Part shown: one piece after another, positions 27,601 through 35,328 of the stretch
Position numbering within the stretch: the first letter of the stretch is position 1
Layout of the letters: every line of letters begins with the position of its first letter
Assembly (NCBI RefSeq): GCF_025950085.1
Contig: NZ_JAPDDS010000013.1
Span: forward strand, 62,001-126,000
Source of the DNA: Luteolibacter flavescens
GTDB lineage: Bacteria > Verrucomicrobiota > Verrucomicrobiia > Verrucomicrobiales > Akkermansiaceae
Reading direction: 5' to 3'
Length of the DNA: 64,000 bases
The notes under the pieces: model-generated
What the model was told of the DNA's origin: nothing
The model's input: only the letters and a program-made list of their open reading frames with translations
Database searches by the model: none
Position numbers and translations under genes: made by a program

Positions 27601-28400
27601 AAGGTCATCGCTTCCCCAGCCTTCGCGATGCGGACCTCGCCCTTCAGCGAGAAGGACACGCTGCTCGCATCCGCGGTGACCTGACCGTCGAGCGTGGCAT
27701 TTGCCAGTTCCACGGCCCGCGGTGCCGCGCCCTTCAGGTCCACCTTCACATTCAGACGCGCCGCGACACTGCCGCTGAAGCGCTGCGTCTCCGCATCGCC
27801 CAGCAGCGACTGGAGGCCTTCCACGAGCAGCACCCGTGGCGAGGTGGCACCATCACCGGACAGGCTGATGGTGGAGGCAAAGCCCACCGAGGCACCGGGC
27901 GCGGGCAGCAGCAGATCGACGGGCTGCTCCGTATCCTCGTGGAGCGAGGTGATCGTCACGTCGAATTCCTTCGGCGTCTCCGCCTTCGGATCGGCGGGCA
28001 ACTCGGGCTTCAGGTCGAGGAAGCGGGCACCATCGGCCTCGCGGCGGACGGTCCACGTCTTCAGCCCCGGCCCCGCGACTCCCGTGATCTCGCCGGTGCC
28101 CGTGAGGCCGATGCTGAGGATCTCCGGCCTGCCCTGATGCACCCGCAGCTTCGCGGTGATCGTTTCCTCGATGCGGTCGATGCCCGCCTTGATCACCGTG
28201 TCCGTCTGCGCGGAGAAGAACAGCGGAACGGGCTTCTCCCGTTCGACGGGTAGCAGCACCACCTTCTCGTCCTGCGCAGGAGCGAGGCTGCCTAACAGCA
28301 TAACGCACGCGGCGAGCCAACGGCGGAGCCGGTGAGGTGCGGCGACAGGTCGGTCGCCGCGCGATGGGGAGAGATCCTGGAGAGTCCGGGAGTAGTTCAT
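21621..28400 (-). CDS. 2259-residue exported multi-spanning protein of unknown function
   Basis: The chosen start (ATG, 28400) gives a basic N terminus and a signal-type helix (WLAACVMLLGSLAPAQ); an ATG 90 bp upstream adds no recognisable sequence. The protein has three parts. The first is a ~1000-residue beta-rich exported region. The second, at ~1048-1232, is a cluster of about six membrane helices. The third is a beta-rich region like the first, ending in a helical segment rich in Gln, Asn and Ala and a final helix at ~2236-2255. Segments near residues 590 and 1600 resemble each other (VAVPADFAVASVEGAPVADY and VEIPAGFEVESVTGAALAHW, with similar flanks), pointing to an internal duplication. 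It is the last gene of a unit with an ECF sigma factor and a VWA protein. No enzymatic motif was found. Confidence 0.8.
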   Translation of the reverse strand: MNYSRTLQDLSPSRGDRPVAAPHRLRRWLAACVMLLGSLAPAQDEKVVLLPVEREKPVPLFFSAQTDTVIKAGIDRIEETITAKLRVHQGRPEILSIGLTGTGEITGVAGPGLKTWTVRREADGARFLDLKPELPADPKAETPKEFDVTITSLHEDTEQPVDLLLPAPGASVGFASTISLSGDGATSPRVLLVEGLQSLLGDAETQRFSGSVAARLNVKVDLKGAAPRAVELANATLDGQVTADASSVSFSLKGEVRIAKAGEAMTLLEGVALSGVTSGEGWFIRLKKDGENYIHELVGEREGSFPIDLSFEAPLVRQGDWRGVDFKVHGGAVVPVRIAGLDEGVSFKPDEAVVPERREGTWTGYLPATGRAGLAWKTGRDEGDGALFFSSSEIAETRVGAGLARRYSRLGFRVLQGKLDALKIRIDGAGEILAVRGGLVLAWSVAEEDGARMLDVRLSRPIEGEGEIEIEAQAALGVFPAKLTPPRFSPLGALRHNGYLRVSNDGAVRLEVAAKKGLMQLSPAQFPWAKQDEDLRQSFVYRFPSADYDYEVSADQVLPEVGVTEVTVHELAETDRRITTELELDVREAPLREWSVAVPADFAVASVEGAPVADYSVASDAVDGVRELKILFSQAVIGRQLITVKLEKNLAAAAGDWVLPVIGHPGAKSSRGYVGVVVTAGYRAVPGAVRGLVETPVDYFPKKMTGLQQAFRIREVEWAATMKIEALGQSVQADVFHLYSLKEGAVTGSVLVNYFVVGAPVSQWRIHVPESLGNVDVIGQNVGRDWRREGDTLVIPLARPLLGSGTVLVTFDQPMSARGGDLSPGEVRPLDVQSERGHIQVVSPLQVKYDISRSEGSVLKLDATELPAEYRLLSSAPTLAAWQYTAGDVAIGMKINWYDPGETEDQVVDYAKLASHVSRDGQVVTDARFFVKTRGRTVLELSLPQGELWESKVGGQPVNARRDGEKILVPLPANADPNEPVEVVLRYGAKGDSARSPKLAAPVLHAPTVIGEWKVTADDGRQLVPRGGLRPVRPVLAETGLEWVVSRARMGALSILLVALVGWFLQRLPGLRIPGVILILFAGVASCWLGWKAMHDRRVNIAALEYSAPVVPSDKQVLLELGNVPTWQAMLSVPGVLLVVAGIAVAIYGLWTRKHAALTVTGGLVLVGLGVLAQRFGAVVFFGGLGAILLLGKGLPGIAGLFRKRAVPVAATVALMFFAGSDFGQAAELQPAESMIQSWRIQDGRLTGEIDVEARGKADERVLLLTSPTVLTGFTGDGWRVVKAAHGEEEAYFLVASAEGKKTGRATFEMPLPAPQGGWRLPTGPAAVQRVKVSWNQPGWEFVSQRAAKVTPMAIEGGSGAELVLAPADEIVLQARPLRRDATSEETRFFVETNDLYLPGPGVVSGRHRVAVRPSRGVVKELTVLIPAGFTVGDVTDGPVGSWRFNPETHELKVGIEPAQDQAFAFSIGTQRGTATLPVDLTLEPVKVQGSAGAVGLLGLGFGDEAQSEAVNAKGMSAVNLDDFGVQLLPHDREGRALAVMHRAYRHTGGDASLALKVTPVAPELRADMKQTLSLGDDRMVLAVDLMASITRAGLFKLEVEIPAGFEVESVTGAALAHWAESTVEGVRLLNLHLNGRTLGEQAFAISLAAPFPGAQSSWPVPRVSLRGATRQTGMLTVVPERGLQVRAVSRTNVSQLDPRDAGVPRPGALAFKLLQSDWSLALAVAKLDAWVTAQVLHEVTLREGQTLSRVRLAYRIDNAAMKVLRVRVPGLDEKATATVRASGPAVGDFVPVEGEPGLWEIRFQRGVAGETAVDIEFQQTAGDSASVAPVVPVEVRQSSYFVALRTGGRLEMESPALPGGWQRSDWGVVPQSLRDAFSPQTPAAVFRAAEVEAPLAVTLKRHELEKTQDLRVERGNLTTLVSPEGASLTAVDLEVRVAEKGTLKLDLPQGADLYNVLVNEDGVPLVKDGSAWLFHVHPAPEGNRPASVRFVYAVNGKGTVLEGPKLDVPLENLTWRVMLPEGWKLAKHQGDFELQDQSRRVVKEDYRSFVSRQRAAGKQEAVALLDQANLWMRAGEQDKAGQALSKAARNGLLDQASNEDARVQLHNLKTQQATLALNTRRQRLYLDNRAEVATANGQLEQAAQENPLLQGSLNYDPQQFDRLLEGNTIDENAAMKAIANRIVTQQLAADPAPAALDVTMAERGTVLAFKRSVQVDGSEAMKLELVIEPMQSRGWAFGIILCVLTAGVLTTFYRIRKA

Positions 28401-28494
28401 GACATGAGAGGATGCGGAGAGAGAACGCCGCCGGATGACCGGCGACGGGTAAAATGTAGGTAAAAACCCGCGGCAAGCGGCTGCGGCCACGGGG

Positions 28495-31400
28495 TCACTT
28501 CAGATGACCGATCATCGACTCCAGATCGGCGACGGGCTTGCTGCCGGCATAGCGGGCCTTCACCTTCGCCATCACGGGGGCGAGCTGCTGGAAATCCACG
28601 GCATCGGCCAGCGGGGCGCGGCGCAGCTTCTCGGCTGCAAGGGCGGATAGGCCGGCGAGCTGGATGGAGGGCGATGCCTGGTCGAATGCCGGAGCCTGCG
28701 CGTCGTAGGGAATCGTCCAGGTCCGCTCGACCATCTGGCCGCTGGCGACATCGCGGAAGCGCACGCTGACCTCGCCGACCTCGCCCTCGCCCCGCGGCAG
28801 GGTCTCGATCTGATAGAGCGCATTGCCCGCCTCCTCCGCGGCCATCTCCGCGGCATCCACTGCGTCATTGCGGAAGTCTTCCTTCTCCAGCCGATGCTCC
28901 TCGAAGCCGATCAGCTTGTATTTCGCGACGCGCGCCGGATTGAAGCGCACCTGCACCTTCACGTTTTCCGCGGCGGGGCGGAAGGCACCGGCGAGTTGCT
29001 TGGCAAAGCTCGCGTCCGCCTCCTCCGCGCTGTCCACGATGTAGTAGCGGCCATTGCCATTCCGCGTCAGACGCTCCAGCAGCTTGTCATTGAGACCGTC
29101 GGCCCCGAAGCCCGCGGCGTCGAAGGCGATGCCATTCTGCCGCATCTGCTCGACCTTCGCCTGCAGCGTCTCCGGCTTCGCATCGCCGAGATTCGCCGCG
29201 CCATCGGTGAAGAGGACGATGCGGTTCTGCGCCGCCGGGTTGAACTGCCGCATGGCAAGCTCTTCACCGAGCTTCAGGCCTTCCTCCAGGTTCGTGCCGC
29301 CTTCGGAAGGAGTCTGCGCGAAGATCCCATTGAGCTCCTGCGCGCGGTTCCCCGGCAGGCGGTCCACCAGCAGGCGCGGCTGGCGGGCGAAGCCGATCAC
29401 GCTGACCGTATCGCCTTCCTTCAGCAGGCCGGAGAGTTCGCGGACCGCATTCGCGAGTCCGGCATTGCGGTCCTCGCGCTCCATCGAGCCGGAGCTGTCG
29501 AGCAGCAGCGTCAGATTGAGCGGCGTCGAGCCACCGCGGCCTTGCGATCCGGTCTTCACGCCGATGCGCATCAGATTCCGCTGCGGCAATGCCGGGTGCG
29601 CCGACTGCTCCACCGCGCAAACCACCGGCTCGCCATTCGCCGGAGCGGGATCGCCGTAGTCGAAGCCATTGTAGAATTCCTCCGGCCGGATGCCATCCGG
29701 TGCCGGGACGTCCCCGCGCTCCAGCGCTGCCTTCGCCATCTTGAAGGACGCATCGCTGACATGAAGCGAGAAGGTGGAAAAGGGCTCGGCGGAGGTCTGG
29801 GTCTCGGCCTTGAGTTCCACCGCGGGTGCGTCCTTCTTCTCCTGCTGGGAAACCTCGGCCTTCTCCTCGGGCTTGGGCGCTTCTCCCGATTTCTCCGCAG
29901 CTTCTTCGGTCGATGGAGGAACGGGCAGCTCCCAAGCCCGGTCCACTTCGGCTAGAAGCGTGGCGCGGGTCTGGTCGTAAGCCGCGCGATAGTAATCTTC
30001 GCGAGCTTTAGCCACCGTCTCGATGCCACGTCGGGCCGCTTTGTTGTAGGGGTCAATGCGTAGCACTTCCTCGTAGGACTTGTTCGCATCATCGAACCTG
30101 CCGAGATGGTAGTGCCCCTCGGCGATGTAGAGGTTGCGACGGATGTCGTCGGGGTTCTGTTCATGCTCTTCGATGAGAGCCGGATTGTTTCGGATCGGAT
30201 CATCCACGAACCCGTCCTGCGTCTGGTCCTTCGCATTTTTAGCCAACTCGCCCATCACCGAGAGATCCGTAAAGTCGCCGGTTTGGGCGACTTCGTTACC
30301 CGGTGAGTAGCGATAGCCGTTAGCCTGATTCACCGAACGCTTCGAATCGAAAGCTCCTGCGATCTCACCACCTTCAAGGATGGCATCGATGTTATTGCGA
30401 TTGATCGCACCCGCACCGGAACGATTGCCAGCGGTTGCGATTCCGTTCACCTCGCCATTTGGAGCGGCAGGTTTATCCGTGGAATCCCGGCGAGTGCCGA
30501 AGAAGGACAGGTCGCTTTTCAGGCCACTAGCCTGAGAATCCGCCAGCAACGACGACCTCTCCGCTGGCTGTTCCGGAGATGCTGCATCCGCATAGGGGTC
30601 CACGCTTCCCCCGGCGATGCCCAGCTCCGCCGGGCGATCCGCTGGCGCAAAGCCATCCATAGCCGCGGCAGGGGCCTCCTTCCGGAAGCGCGATGCGATT
30701 TCAGGCTGGGTTCCGTCACGCAGTTCCGATTTGCCCGCGAAGGCATCGTTGTCCGCGAGTTCCTTCGCTGTGTCGGGGAGGGCCGCATTCGCAGGTGCCG
30801 GGGAGGCAGTCTCCGAGCGCGGCATGTTCGACCGGCCCTGCGCCTGCAATGCGGGCTTGGAGGTGTAGGGACTACTTTGGGAAAGGTGGAGATAAGAAGA
30901 CGCCGGCTTTTTCACCGGTGGTCCCGATGGCCTGGACTTGCTGCGCGCCGTGCTCTCGTCCGACAAGCTGGCCAAGGAATCATCCTCGGCTGTAATGCGT
31001 AAGGCTTTGGATTCTCTCGCGGCGATCAGCGGAGCGGAGGACGGCACGACCTCAGCAGCCGGGGCTGCCTGAGCGAACTCCCCTTCCGAGAGCTGCATCG
31101 CCATTTCTTCCGTCACCAGCTTCCGTTTGAGCTCAAGCAAAACCTGCTGGCTGCTCTCGAAGTCAGTCTTGGCATCCGCGACACTCTGATTTGCTACCTT
31201 GCTCTTTAAGGCATCAGTCGCGTCGTGCGCTTCAATCCTGCCCATTTCGTCCAATGAGCGCCCGTTACCGTCGGGAAAAAAAGCGATCCTCTCGTCACGA
31301 TTGAAGTGAGCCAAGAACTTCCGCTTGTCATCCACCTTGTCCTGCTGAGCCACGACGGCCTTGCGAAGTTCTTCCAGTGCCTGCAAGCGATCTTCGCGGG

Positions 31401-31890
31401 ACGGGCCCCGCTCCATGACCTCGGCTGACGACTGCATGGCGAACGCCTCCGTGGAGGACTTGCCCACGGAATTCATCAGCGTCCAGCCGCCGAAGCTCAC
31501 GACGGTGCATGCCGCGATGGCCAGCAGGGCCTGGCGGCCGGTGCGGCGGATCGACGCGCGCTTCCTTGCGGTGCGGATGGCATCTTCTTCCCCGTCGGAA
31601 TCTTCGTCGGTCAGGTCAACCGGCTTCTCCAGCAGCTCCTCGATCTTCACGCGCTTTTCCGCGGGCAGCTTCCACTCGTCGTCGGGGCCGGCCTTCCGGT
31701 CCTCCGTGATGAATGCGTGCAGCACCCGCAGGCGCTGCTCGAACAATCGCGCACCGGCATCCCGGGCGCAGATCTCCTCCAGCTCCGCCGCTTCGAACGG
31801 CGAGGCCTCGCCCAATACCCACGCGGTGATCCGCGCCTCCAGCGCAGCGTCACCCACCGGGTTCAGTGGCTTGTCCATGTCATCGTTCAT
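28495..31890 (-). CDS. Anti-sigma-like / TPR / von Willebrand factor A protein (YfbK type)
   Basis: An 1131-residue protein. Residues 1-110 are cytoplasmic and helical and precede one membrane helix (~119-139), the layout of an anti-sigma factor. A long, low-complexity, coiled-coil-like exported region follows (~150-560). TPR-like helices lie at ~560-640. The VWA domain (~780-960) has an intact MIDAS motif DSSGSM near residue 797 and FTDGAANLGD. The C-terminal part (to 1131) resembles the DUF3520 region of YfbK-type proteins (FNPARVAKYKLIGFE, VRFRD). The region encoding residues ~200-560 uses more AT-rich codons than the rest. It sits between an ECF sigma gene and the giant exported protein, so it may tether the sigma factor while sensing an envelope signal. 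Confidence 0.85.
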   Translation of the reverse strand: MNDDMDKPLNPVGDAALEARITAWVLGEASPFEAAELEEICARDAGARLFEQRLRVLHAFITEDRKAGPDDEWKLPAEKRVKIEELLEKPVDLTDEDSDGEEDAIRTARKRASIRRTGRQALLAIAACTVVSFGGWTLMNSVGKSSTEAFAMQSSAEVMERGPSREDRLQALEELRKAVVAQQDKVDDKRKFLAHFNRDERIAFFPDGNGRSLDEMGRIEAHDATDALKSKVANQSVADAKTDFESSQQVLLELKRKLVTEEMAMQLSEGEFAQAAPAAEVVPSSAPLIAARESKALRITAEDDSLASLSDESTARSKSRPSGPPVKKPASSYLHLSQSSPYTSKPALQAQGRSNMPRSETASPAPANAALPDTAKELADNDAFAGKSELRDGTQPEIASRFRKEAPAAAMDGFAPADRPAELGIAGGSVDPYADAASPEQPAERSSLLADSQASGLKSDLSFFGTRRDSTDKPAAPNGEVNGIATAGNRSGAGAINRNNIDAILEGGEIAGAFDSKRSVNQANGYRYSPGNEVAQTGDFTDLSVMGELAKNAKDQTQDGFVDDPIRNNPALIEEHEQNPDDIRRNLYIAEGHYHLGRFDDANKSYEEVLRIDPYNKAARRGIETVAKAREDYYRAAYDQTRATLLAEVDRAWELPVPPSTEEAAEKSGEAPKPEEKAEVSQQEKKDAPAVELKAETQTSAEPFSTFSLHVSDASFKMAKAALERGDVPAPDGIRPEEFYNGFDYGDPAPANGEPVVCAVEQSAHPALPQRNLMRIGVKTGSQGRGGSTPLNLTLLLDSSGSMEREDRNAGLANAVRELSGLLKEGDTVSVIGFARQPRLLVDRLPGNRAQELNGIFAQTPSEGGTNLEEGLKLGEELAMRQFNPAAQNRIVLFTDGAANLGDAKPETLQAKVEQMRQNGIAFDAAGFGADGLNDKLLERLTRNGNGRYYIVDSAEEADASFAKQLAGAFRPAAENVKVQVRFNPARVAKYKLIGFEEHRLEKEDFRNDAVDAAEMAAEEAGNALYQIETLPRGEGEVGEVSVRFRDVASGQMVERTWTIPYDAQAPAFDQASPSIQLAGLSALAAEKLRRAPLADAVDFQQLAPVMAKVKARYAGSKPVADLESMIGHLK

Positions 31891-31902
31891 AGGATTGTTT
31901 GC

Positions 31903-31931
31903 AGTCTTGCTTCTTGAGTCTTGAAATCTTG
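31903..31931. repeat. Heptanucleotide repeat array between the sigma and VWA genes
   Basis: Four consecutive units AGTCTTG, CTTCTTG, AGTCTTG and AAATCTTG fill the 46-bp gap between the two genes. The period is 7, with a fixed CTTG core. The pattern matches the larger arrays at 60344-60470. Confidence 0.7.
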
Positions 31932-31936
31932 TGCCT

Positions 31937-32449
31937 CTAGCCGTTCGCGCTCTCGATCCCCATGCGTCTCAGGTTTTCGCCCAGGGACTTCAGCAGGTGG
32001 TGGAGCTTGTAGCCCACGTTCCCCACGCTGAGGCCGGTGCGCTCGCTGATCTGGTCGTATTTGAGATCCTCGTGGTATTTCAGTTGGAGCAGCGCGCGGT
32101 CGTCATCGCGGAGTTCCGCGAGCAGGAGTCGGACGGCGCCGGCGGCCTCCAGGCGGGCCACGGGGTCGTGGTCGTCGTGGCCGGCGGCGGCATCCCACTC
32201 GGGAGTCTCGTCCACCAGGGTCTCGCGCTTGTGGTCGCGCAGGTGATTCAGGGCCAGATTCCGGACGGAGCGGTAGAGCCACGCCTTCGGATTCGCGACC
32301 TCGTCCCAGTGGGAGTGGAGGCGAAGGAAGGCCTCCTGGACGAGGTCTTCCGCGCACTCGCGGCGGCCCACCATGCCGTGGGCGTAGCGCAGGAGCGGAC
32401 TCTCCTCCGCCTCGAAGATCTGCCGGAGCGTGGGTTTCTCCTCGGTCAT
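31937..32449 (-). CDS. ECF-family RNA polymerase sigma factor
   Basis: A 170-residue sigma factor from the ATG at 32449; an upstream ATG at 32506 would add 19 residues of low conservation. Region 2 is seen in CAEDLVQEAFLRLHSHW and the following AWLYRSVRNLALNHLRD. Region 4 has the helix-turn-helix YDQISERTGLSVGNVGYKLH. It heads the minus-strand unit with the VWA/anti-sigma-like protein and the 2259-residue protein and is presumably regulated by the former. Confidence 0.9.
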   Translation of the reverse strand: MTEEKPTLRQIFEAEESPLLRYAHGMVGRRECAEDLVQEAFLRLHSHWDEVANPKAWLYRSVRNLALNHLRDHKRETLVDETPEWDAAAGHDDHDPVARLEAAGAVRLLLAELRDDDRALLQLKYHEDLKYDQISERTGLSVGNVGYKLHHLLKSLGENLRRMGIESANG

Positions 32450-32594
32450 CGTGGCGAAAGGAAGCACCTCCGGGGCTTCAGCCCTGGGCTTGGATGCGGT
32501 TTCCATGCGGGGTGTGATTCATGGCTTCATTACCAAGGACACGGCACCGCGGAAATCCTTGGAAGAAATTTTCACCCGTGGGAACTTTCCCGCC

Positions 32595-32843
32595 GTGCCG
32601 CCGAAAAAGAAGCCGAATGCCAAGCCCCTGACCGGCCCCGCGCTGGTGAAGGAGGTCTGCCGCCGCATCCGGCTGGCACGCAGCCTCTGGGACGCGCACC
32701 GGAATGCCGCCTGCCGCGGTGAACGCGAAAAGGCGATCGCCCTCTACGAGACGCTGACCCCGGAGGAGCGGGAAAAGGTCCCGCAGGTACTCCGCGTGTG
32801 GCTGCGCTACCGCAGCGAAAAATATTTCGGCGAGGGCCGCTGA
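32595..32843 (+). CDS. Small basic protein of unknown function
   Basis: An 82-residue protein. The GTG at 32595 avoids overlap with the divergent sigma gene; an in-frame ATG at 32505 would overlap it. The sequence is lysine- and arginine-rich and helical (GPALVKEVCRRIRLARSLWD, YETLTPEEREKVPQVLRVWLRYR), with no known motif. The helix pattern and codon use support coding, but the function is unknown. Confidence 0.55.
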   Translation: MPPKKKPNAKPLTGPALVKEVCRRIRLARSLWDAHRNAACRGEREKAIALYETLTPEEREKVPQVLRVWLRYRSEKYFGEGR

Positions 32844-32865
32844 TCAGCCTCCCCCGCCTGCCGCT

Positions 32866-33156
32866 TCACTCGGCCTTCTTCGCCCGGTGGCCAGACTTGG
32901 CGAGGATCTCGACATAGGCTTCCTTCCCGCCTGCCGTGGCGATCTCCGCGACGGCCTTTTCCAGATCTCCCGGGTGCGTGGCAGCGGCCTCCGCGGCGGT
33001 CGCTCCGACCCGGCAGTCGAAGTCCCAGAAATCCACGCCCTCCGGCAGCGGCTTCCGGCGCTCGCGCTTCAGGTACTTGCGCAGCTCGTGCTTCACCGCA
33101 TCGAGCACCAGCGCGGGCTTCCGGTCCGGGACATCGAGGGAAAAGGTCTTCTTCAT
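32866..33156 (-). CDS. DUF6172-type protein
   Basis: A 96-residue cytoplasmic protein starting with MKKTFSLDVP. The middle carries HELRKYLKRERRKPLPEGVD followed by FWDFDCRVG, which I recognise as the signature of the DUF6172 family. The C-terminal half is a helical repeat-like segment (GATAAEAAATHPGDLEKAVA). An upstream ATG at 33204 would add 16 residues that do not fit the family start. The biochemical role is unknown. Confidence 0.75.
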   Translation of the reverse strand: MKKTFSLDVPDRKPALVLDAVKHELRKYLKRERRKPLPEGVDFWDFDCRVGATAAEAAATHPGDLEKAVAEIATAGGKEAYVEILAKSGHRAKKAE

Positions 33157-33293
33157 CGGGCCGCCTTGTGTCGTCAGCAGCCCGGATTGTCGATGTCGAT
33201 TCACAACTAACAGCCGGTCCCGTGATCACGTAGCCCCATACTCCGCGATCCCGGTATGCCTGACTACGTACGTATGTCGCATCTTGCCTGCAT

Positions 33294-33782
33294 ATGAAGC
33301 GCGCCCTCCTGACCGCACTGATCATCTCCGCCTTCCCTCTCTCCGCCCAGCAGGTCGCCAAGCCGGCGGCCATGCGTGCGAACGAGCATCGTGAAGTGAC
33401 CAGTGCCAGCGCCTCCCTGCTCGCCGGTGCGCTGAACTTCCGCCCGGATGGCACCGCCCACGCGACCCACAAGGTGGGGAACTTCAGCACGCGGGTGGAG
33501 CTGAAGGACCTGAGCCTTCAGGAAATCATCAAGCAGCCGGTCACGAAGGAAGACCAGGCGAAGGGCATCACCCGCCGCTACCACGCGAAGCTCGTCTGCC
33601 GCGCCCACCGCATCTGGGAAGGCTCGCAGGCCAGATGGTCGGAGTGGCGGTCCAGCAGCTACGGCTTCTTCCCCTCGACGATCGTGGTCGAGGAAGTGAA
33701 CGGCAAGCTCGTGGCGAGCGCACGGCGCCTGACGGATTTCAGCCCCGGGACCGATGGCGCGATGACCGTCTCCACCCGGTGA
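33294..33782 (+). CDS. Secreted protein of unknown function
   Basis: A 162-residue protein with a classical signal peptide (MKRALLTALIISAFPLSAQ). The mature part has no recognised motif; it contains several predicted strands (LNFRPDGTAHATHKVGNF, TIVVEEVNGKLVASARRL) and a WEGSQARWSEWRSSSYG segment. It diverges from the DUF6172 gene and converges with the thioesterase gene. Confidence 0.65.
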   Translation: MKRALLTALIISAFPLSAQQVAKPAAMRANEHREVTSASASLLAGALNFRPDGTAHATHKVGNFSTRVELKDLSLQEIIKQPVTKEDQAKGITRRYHAKLVCRAHRIWEGSQARWSEWRSSSYGFFPSTIVVEEVNGKLVASARRLTDFSPGTDGAMTVSTR

Positions 33783-33790
33783 CCTTTTCT

Positions 33791-33802
33791 GTGTGTGTGT
33801 GT
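33791..33802. repeat. Short (GT)6 microsatellite
   Basis: A run of six GT units lies just downstream of the stop at 33782, in the gap between two convergent genes. It may vary in length between strains; no function is implied. Confidence 0.6.
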
Positions 33803-33881
33803 TTCCGGTGGGGGAGGATCCCAGGCCTCAGGTCGGCCGCTTGGATTTTCCTTCACCGGATTCCCCCCCCGGGCCTGCCAG

Positions 33882-34274
33882 CTAGCGGGCCAGCTTTGCC
33901 CGCGTGGCATCGTCGATGACGAGCGGCTTGCCGTGGGCGTCCACCCGCACAGTGGTCATTTTCCCGTGGGCACAGACTTCGCCGTCCCTCAGTACCTCGA
34001 AGACCCAGCTCACCGATGCCGCACCGAGGCGCTCGATGCCGAGCTGCACCTCGATCCGGTCGCCGAAGCGCAGCGGGCTCTTGAAATCGCAGGCCACATG
34101 GACCCGCGGCCAGCCGCCTTCCTCTCGGCTGATGATCGTGATCCCCTGCGCTTCCAGATACGCGTGCTCCGCTTCCTCCACATGACGAAAGATCTTCGGG
34201 AAGTGGATCCACCCGCTGCAGTCGGTGTCGCCGAAGGCAATCTGGGACTGGTGCACATGAAGGGGCTTGAGCAT
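33882..34274 (-). CDS. Acyl-CoA thioesterase, 4HBT/YbgC hotdog family
   Basis: A 130-residue single-domain hotdog protein of the usual family length. The active-site segment FGDTDCSGWIHFPK holds the catalytic Asp of 4-hydroxybenzoyl-CoA thioesterase-like enzymes. The later strands CDFKSPLRFGDRIEVQLGI and AHGKMTTVRVD complete the fold. It should hydrolyse an acyl-CoA or aryl-CoA thioester in the cytoplasm. The substrate cannot be named. Possible substrates include DHNA-CoA, given that many bacteria use such enzymes in menaquinone synthesis, but no men genes are nearby. Confidence 0.85.
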   Translation of the reverse strand: MLKPLHVHQSQIAFGDTDCSGWIHFPKIFRHVEEAEHAYLEAQGITIISREEGGWPRVHVACDFKSPLRFGDRIEVQLGIERLGAASVSWVFEVLRDGEVCAHGKMTTVRVDAHGKPLVIDDATRAKLAR

Positions 34275-34392
34275 GCCGATGGTATGAACCGTGGACCCGC
34301 ATGCCGCAAGGGCGGGCGCGTCCGGAGGAGAAAGCGGAGATGCCCCGCTTTCCATCTCCACAATTCCAAAGTGGCACGCTCTACTACCGGCA

Positions 34393-35319
34393 ATGAAACT
34401 GGATCGCGCCGTCATCCTGTCTGGAGTTCTCGCCGGGCTCATCCCGCTGGCACTGGCGCAGGACCTTCTTCCGGGCCCGGAAGATCTGCCCCCGCCGCTG
34501 GAGGATGAGCAGATTCTCCTGCCGGAATCCGGAGAGGATGGCGTGATCGACCGGGTGAGGCCCGGCTCCGGCGCAAAGCCTCTGCACTCCGCCAAAGGCT
34601 CCGGGCCATCGCAAGTCATCGGCGAAGGCGGCGGCACGCGCCTGCTCCACTACCGCACCGCGAATCCGGCATCGACGAAGCCGTCCTTCTTTCACCGGCT
34701 CGTCGCAGCGACTGCGGACGGGCGGCAGTTCCTTGTCTATCACGACGAATCGAGGTCACCCGAGCCGCTTGCCCGCGTGAATGCCCGCGGTGATGTCGCC
34801 ACCGTCTCCCGCTGGTCCTGCATCCGGGCTCACTTCGCTCCCGACTACAAGCCGGTGAATATCCGCAAGCTCCGCGGCGACCGCTTCCTGAAGACCGCCC
34901 CCGGATTCGAACGCTTCACCATCCGGGACATCGCCTGGGGAGAAAGCGTGCTGATCTGCAGCGGCCATCTCACCATCTCGGGCGGCGACTACCCGTTCCT
35001 CTCCCGTCTGCTCTTCACGGACAAGGGTGAGGTCAGCGACCACCAGATCCTATGGACCACGTGGAAGTCCGGTGTCGCCACACGTCTCCAGCGGAATTCC
35101 GCCGCCGACAGCATCCCGCGAAGCCTGCACCAGCAAGACCAGCTCGTGCTCTGGAAGAACGCCGGACCGCGCTCCTCCAAGGACTTGCCAGCGGGCTTCG
35201 AAAAGTCTGCCTGGCAATGCACCGACCTGACCACCGGCACGACACGCCTGCTAGCAGAAACGGATCCGGTGGACCGGACCCGTCTGGAGCAAATCGAGCA
35301 GGCGATCGGAGCCCGTTGA
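34393..35319 (+). CDS. Secreted protein of unknown function
   Basis: A 308-residue protein with signal peptide MKLDRAVILSGVLAGLIPLALAQ. A proline/acid-rich stretch follows (LLPGPEDLPPPLEDE), then a globular region. That region contains several short blade-like strands (LFTDKGEVSDHQILWTTW, DRFLKTAPGFERFTIRDIAWG), but I cannot assign a fold. The gene converges with fabF. Confidence 0.65.
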   Translation: MKLDRAVILSGVLAGLIPLALAQDLLPGPEDLPPPLEDEQILLPESGEDGVIDRVRPGSGAKPLHSAKGSGPSQVIGEGGGTRLLHYRTANPASTKPSFFHRLVAATADGRQFLVYHDESRSPEPLARVNARGDVATVSRWSCIRAHFAPDYKPVNIRKLRGDRFLKTAPGFERFTIRDIAWGESVLICSGHLTISGGDYPFLSRLLFTDKGEVSDHQILWTTWKSGVATRLQRNSAADSIPRSLHQQDQLVLWKNAGPRSSKDLPAGFEKSAWQCTDLTTGTTRLLAETDPVDRTRLEQIEQAIGAR

Positions 35320-35328
35320 AGCGTCGGC

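Noticed and set aside
26409-28253. 614-codon plus-strand frame opposite the giant exported protein
   Set aside because: It is His/Arg/Gln-rich antisense sequence with no motif; the minus-strand frame is the longer, coherent gene.
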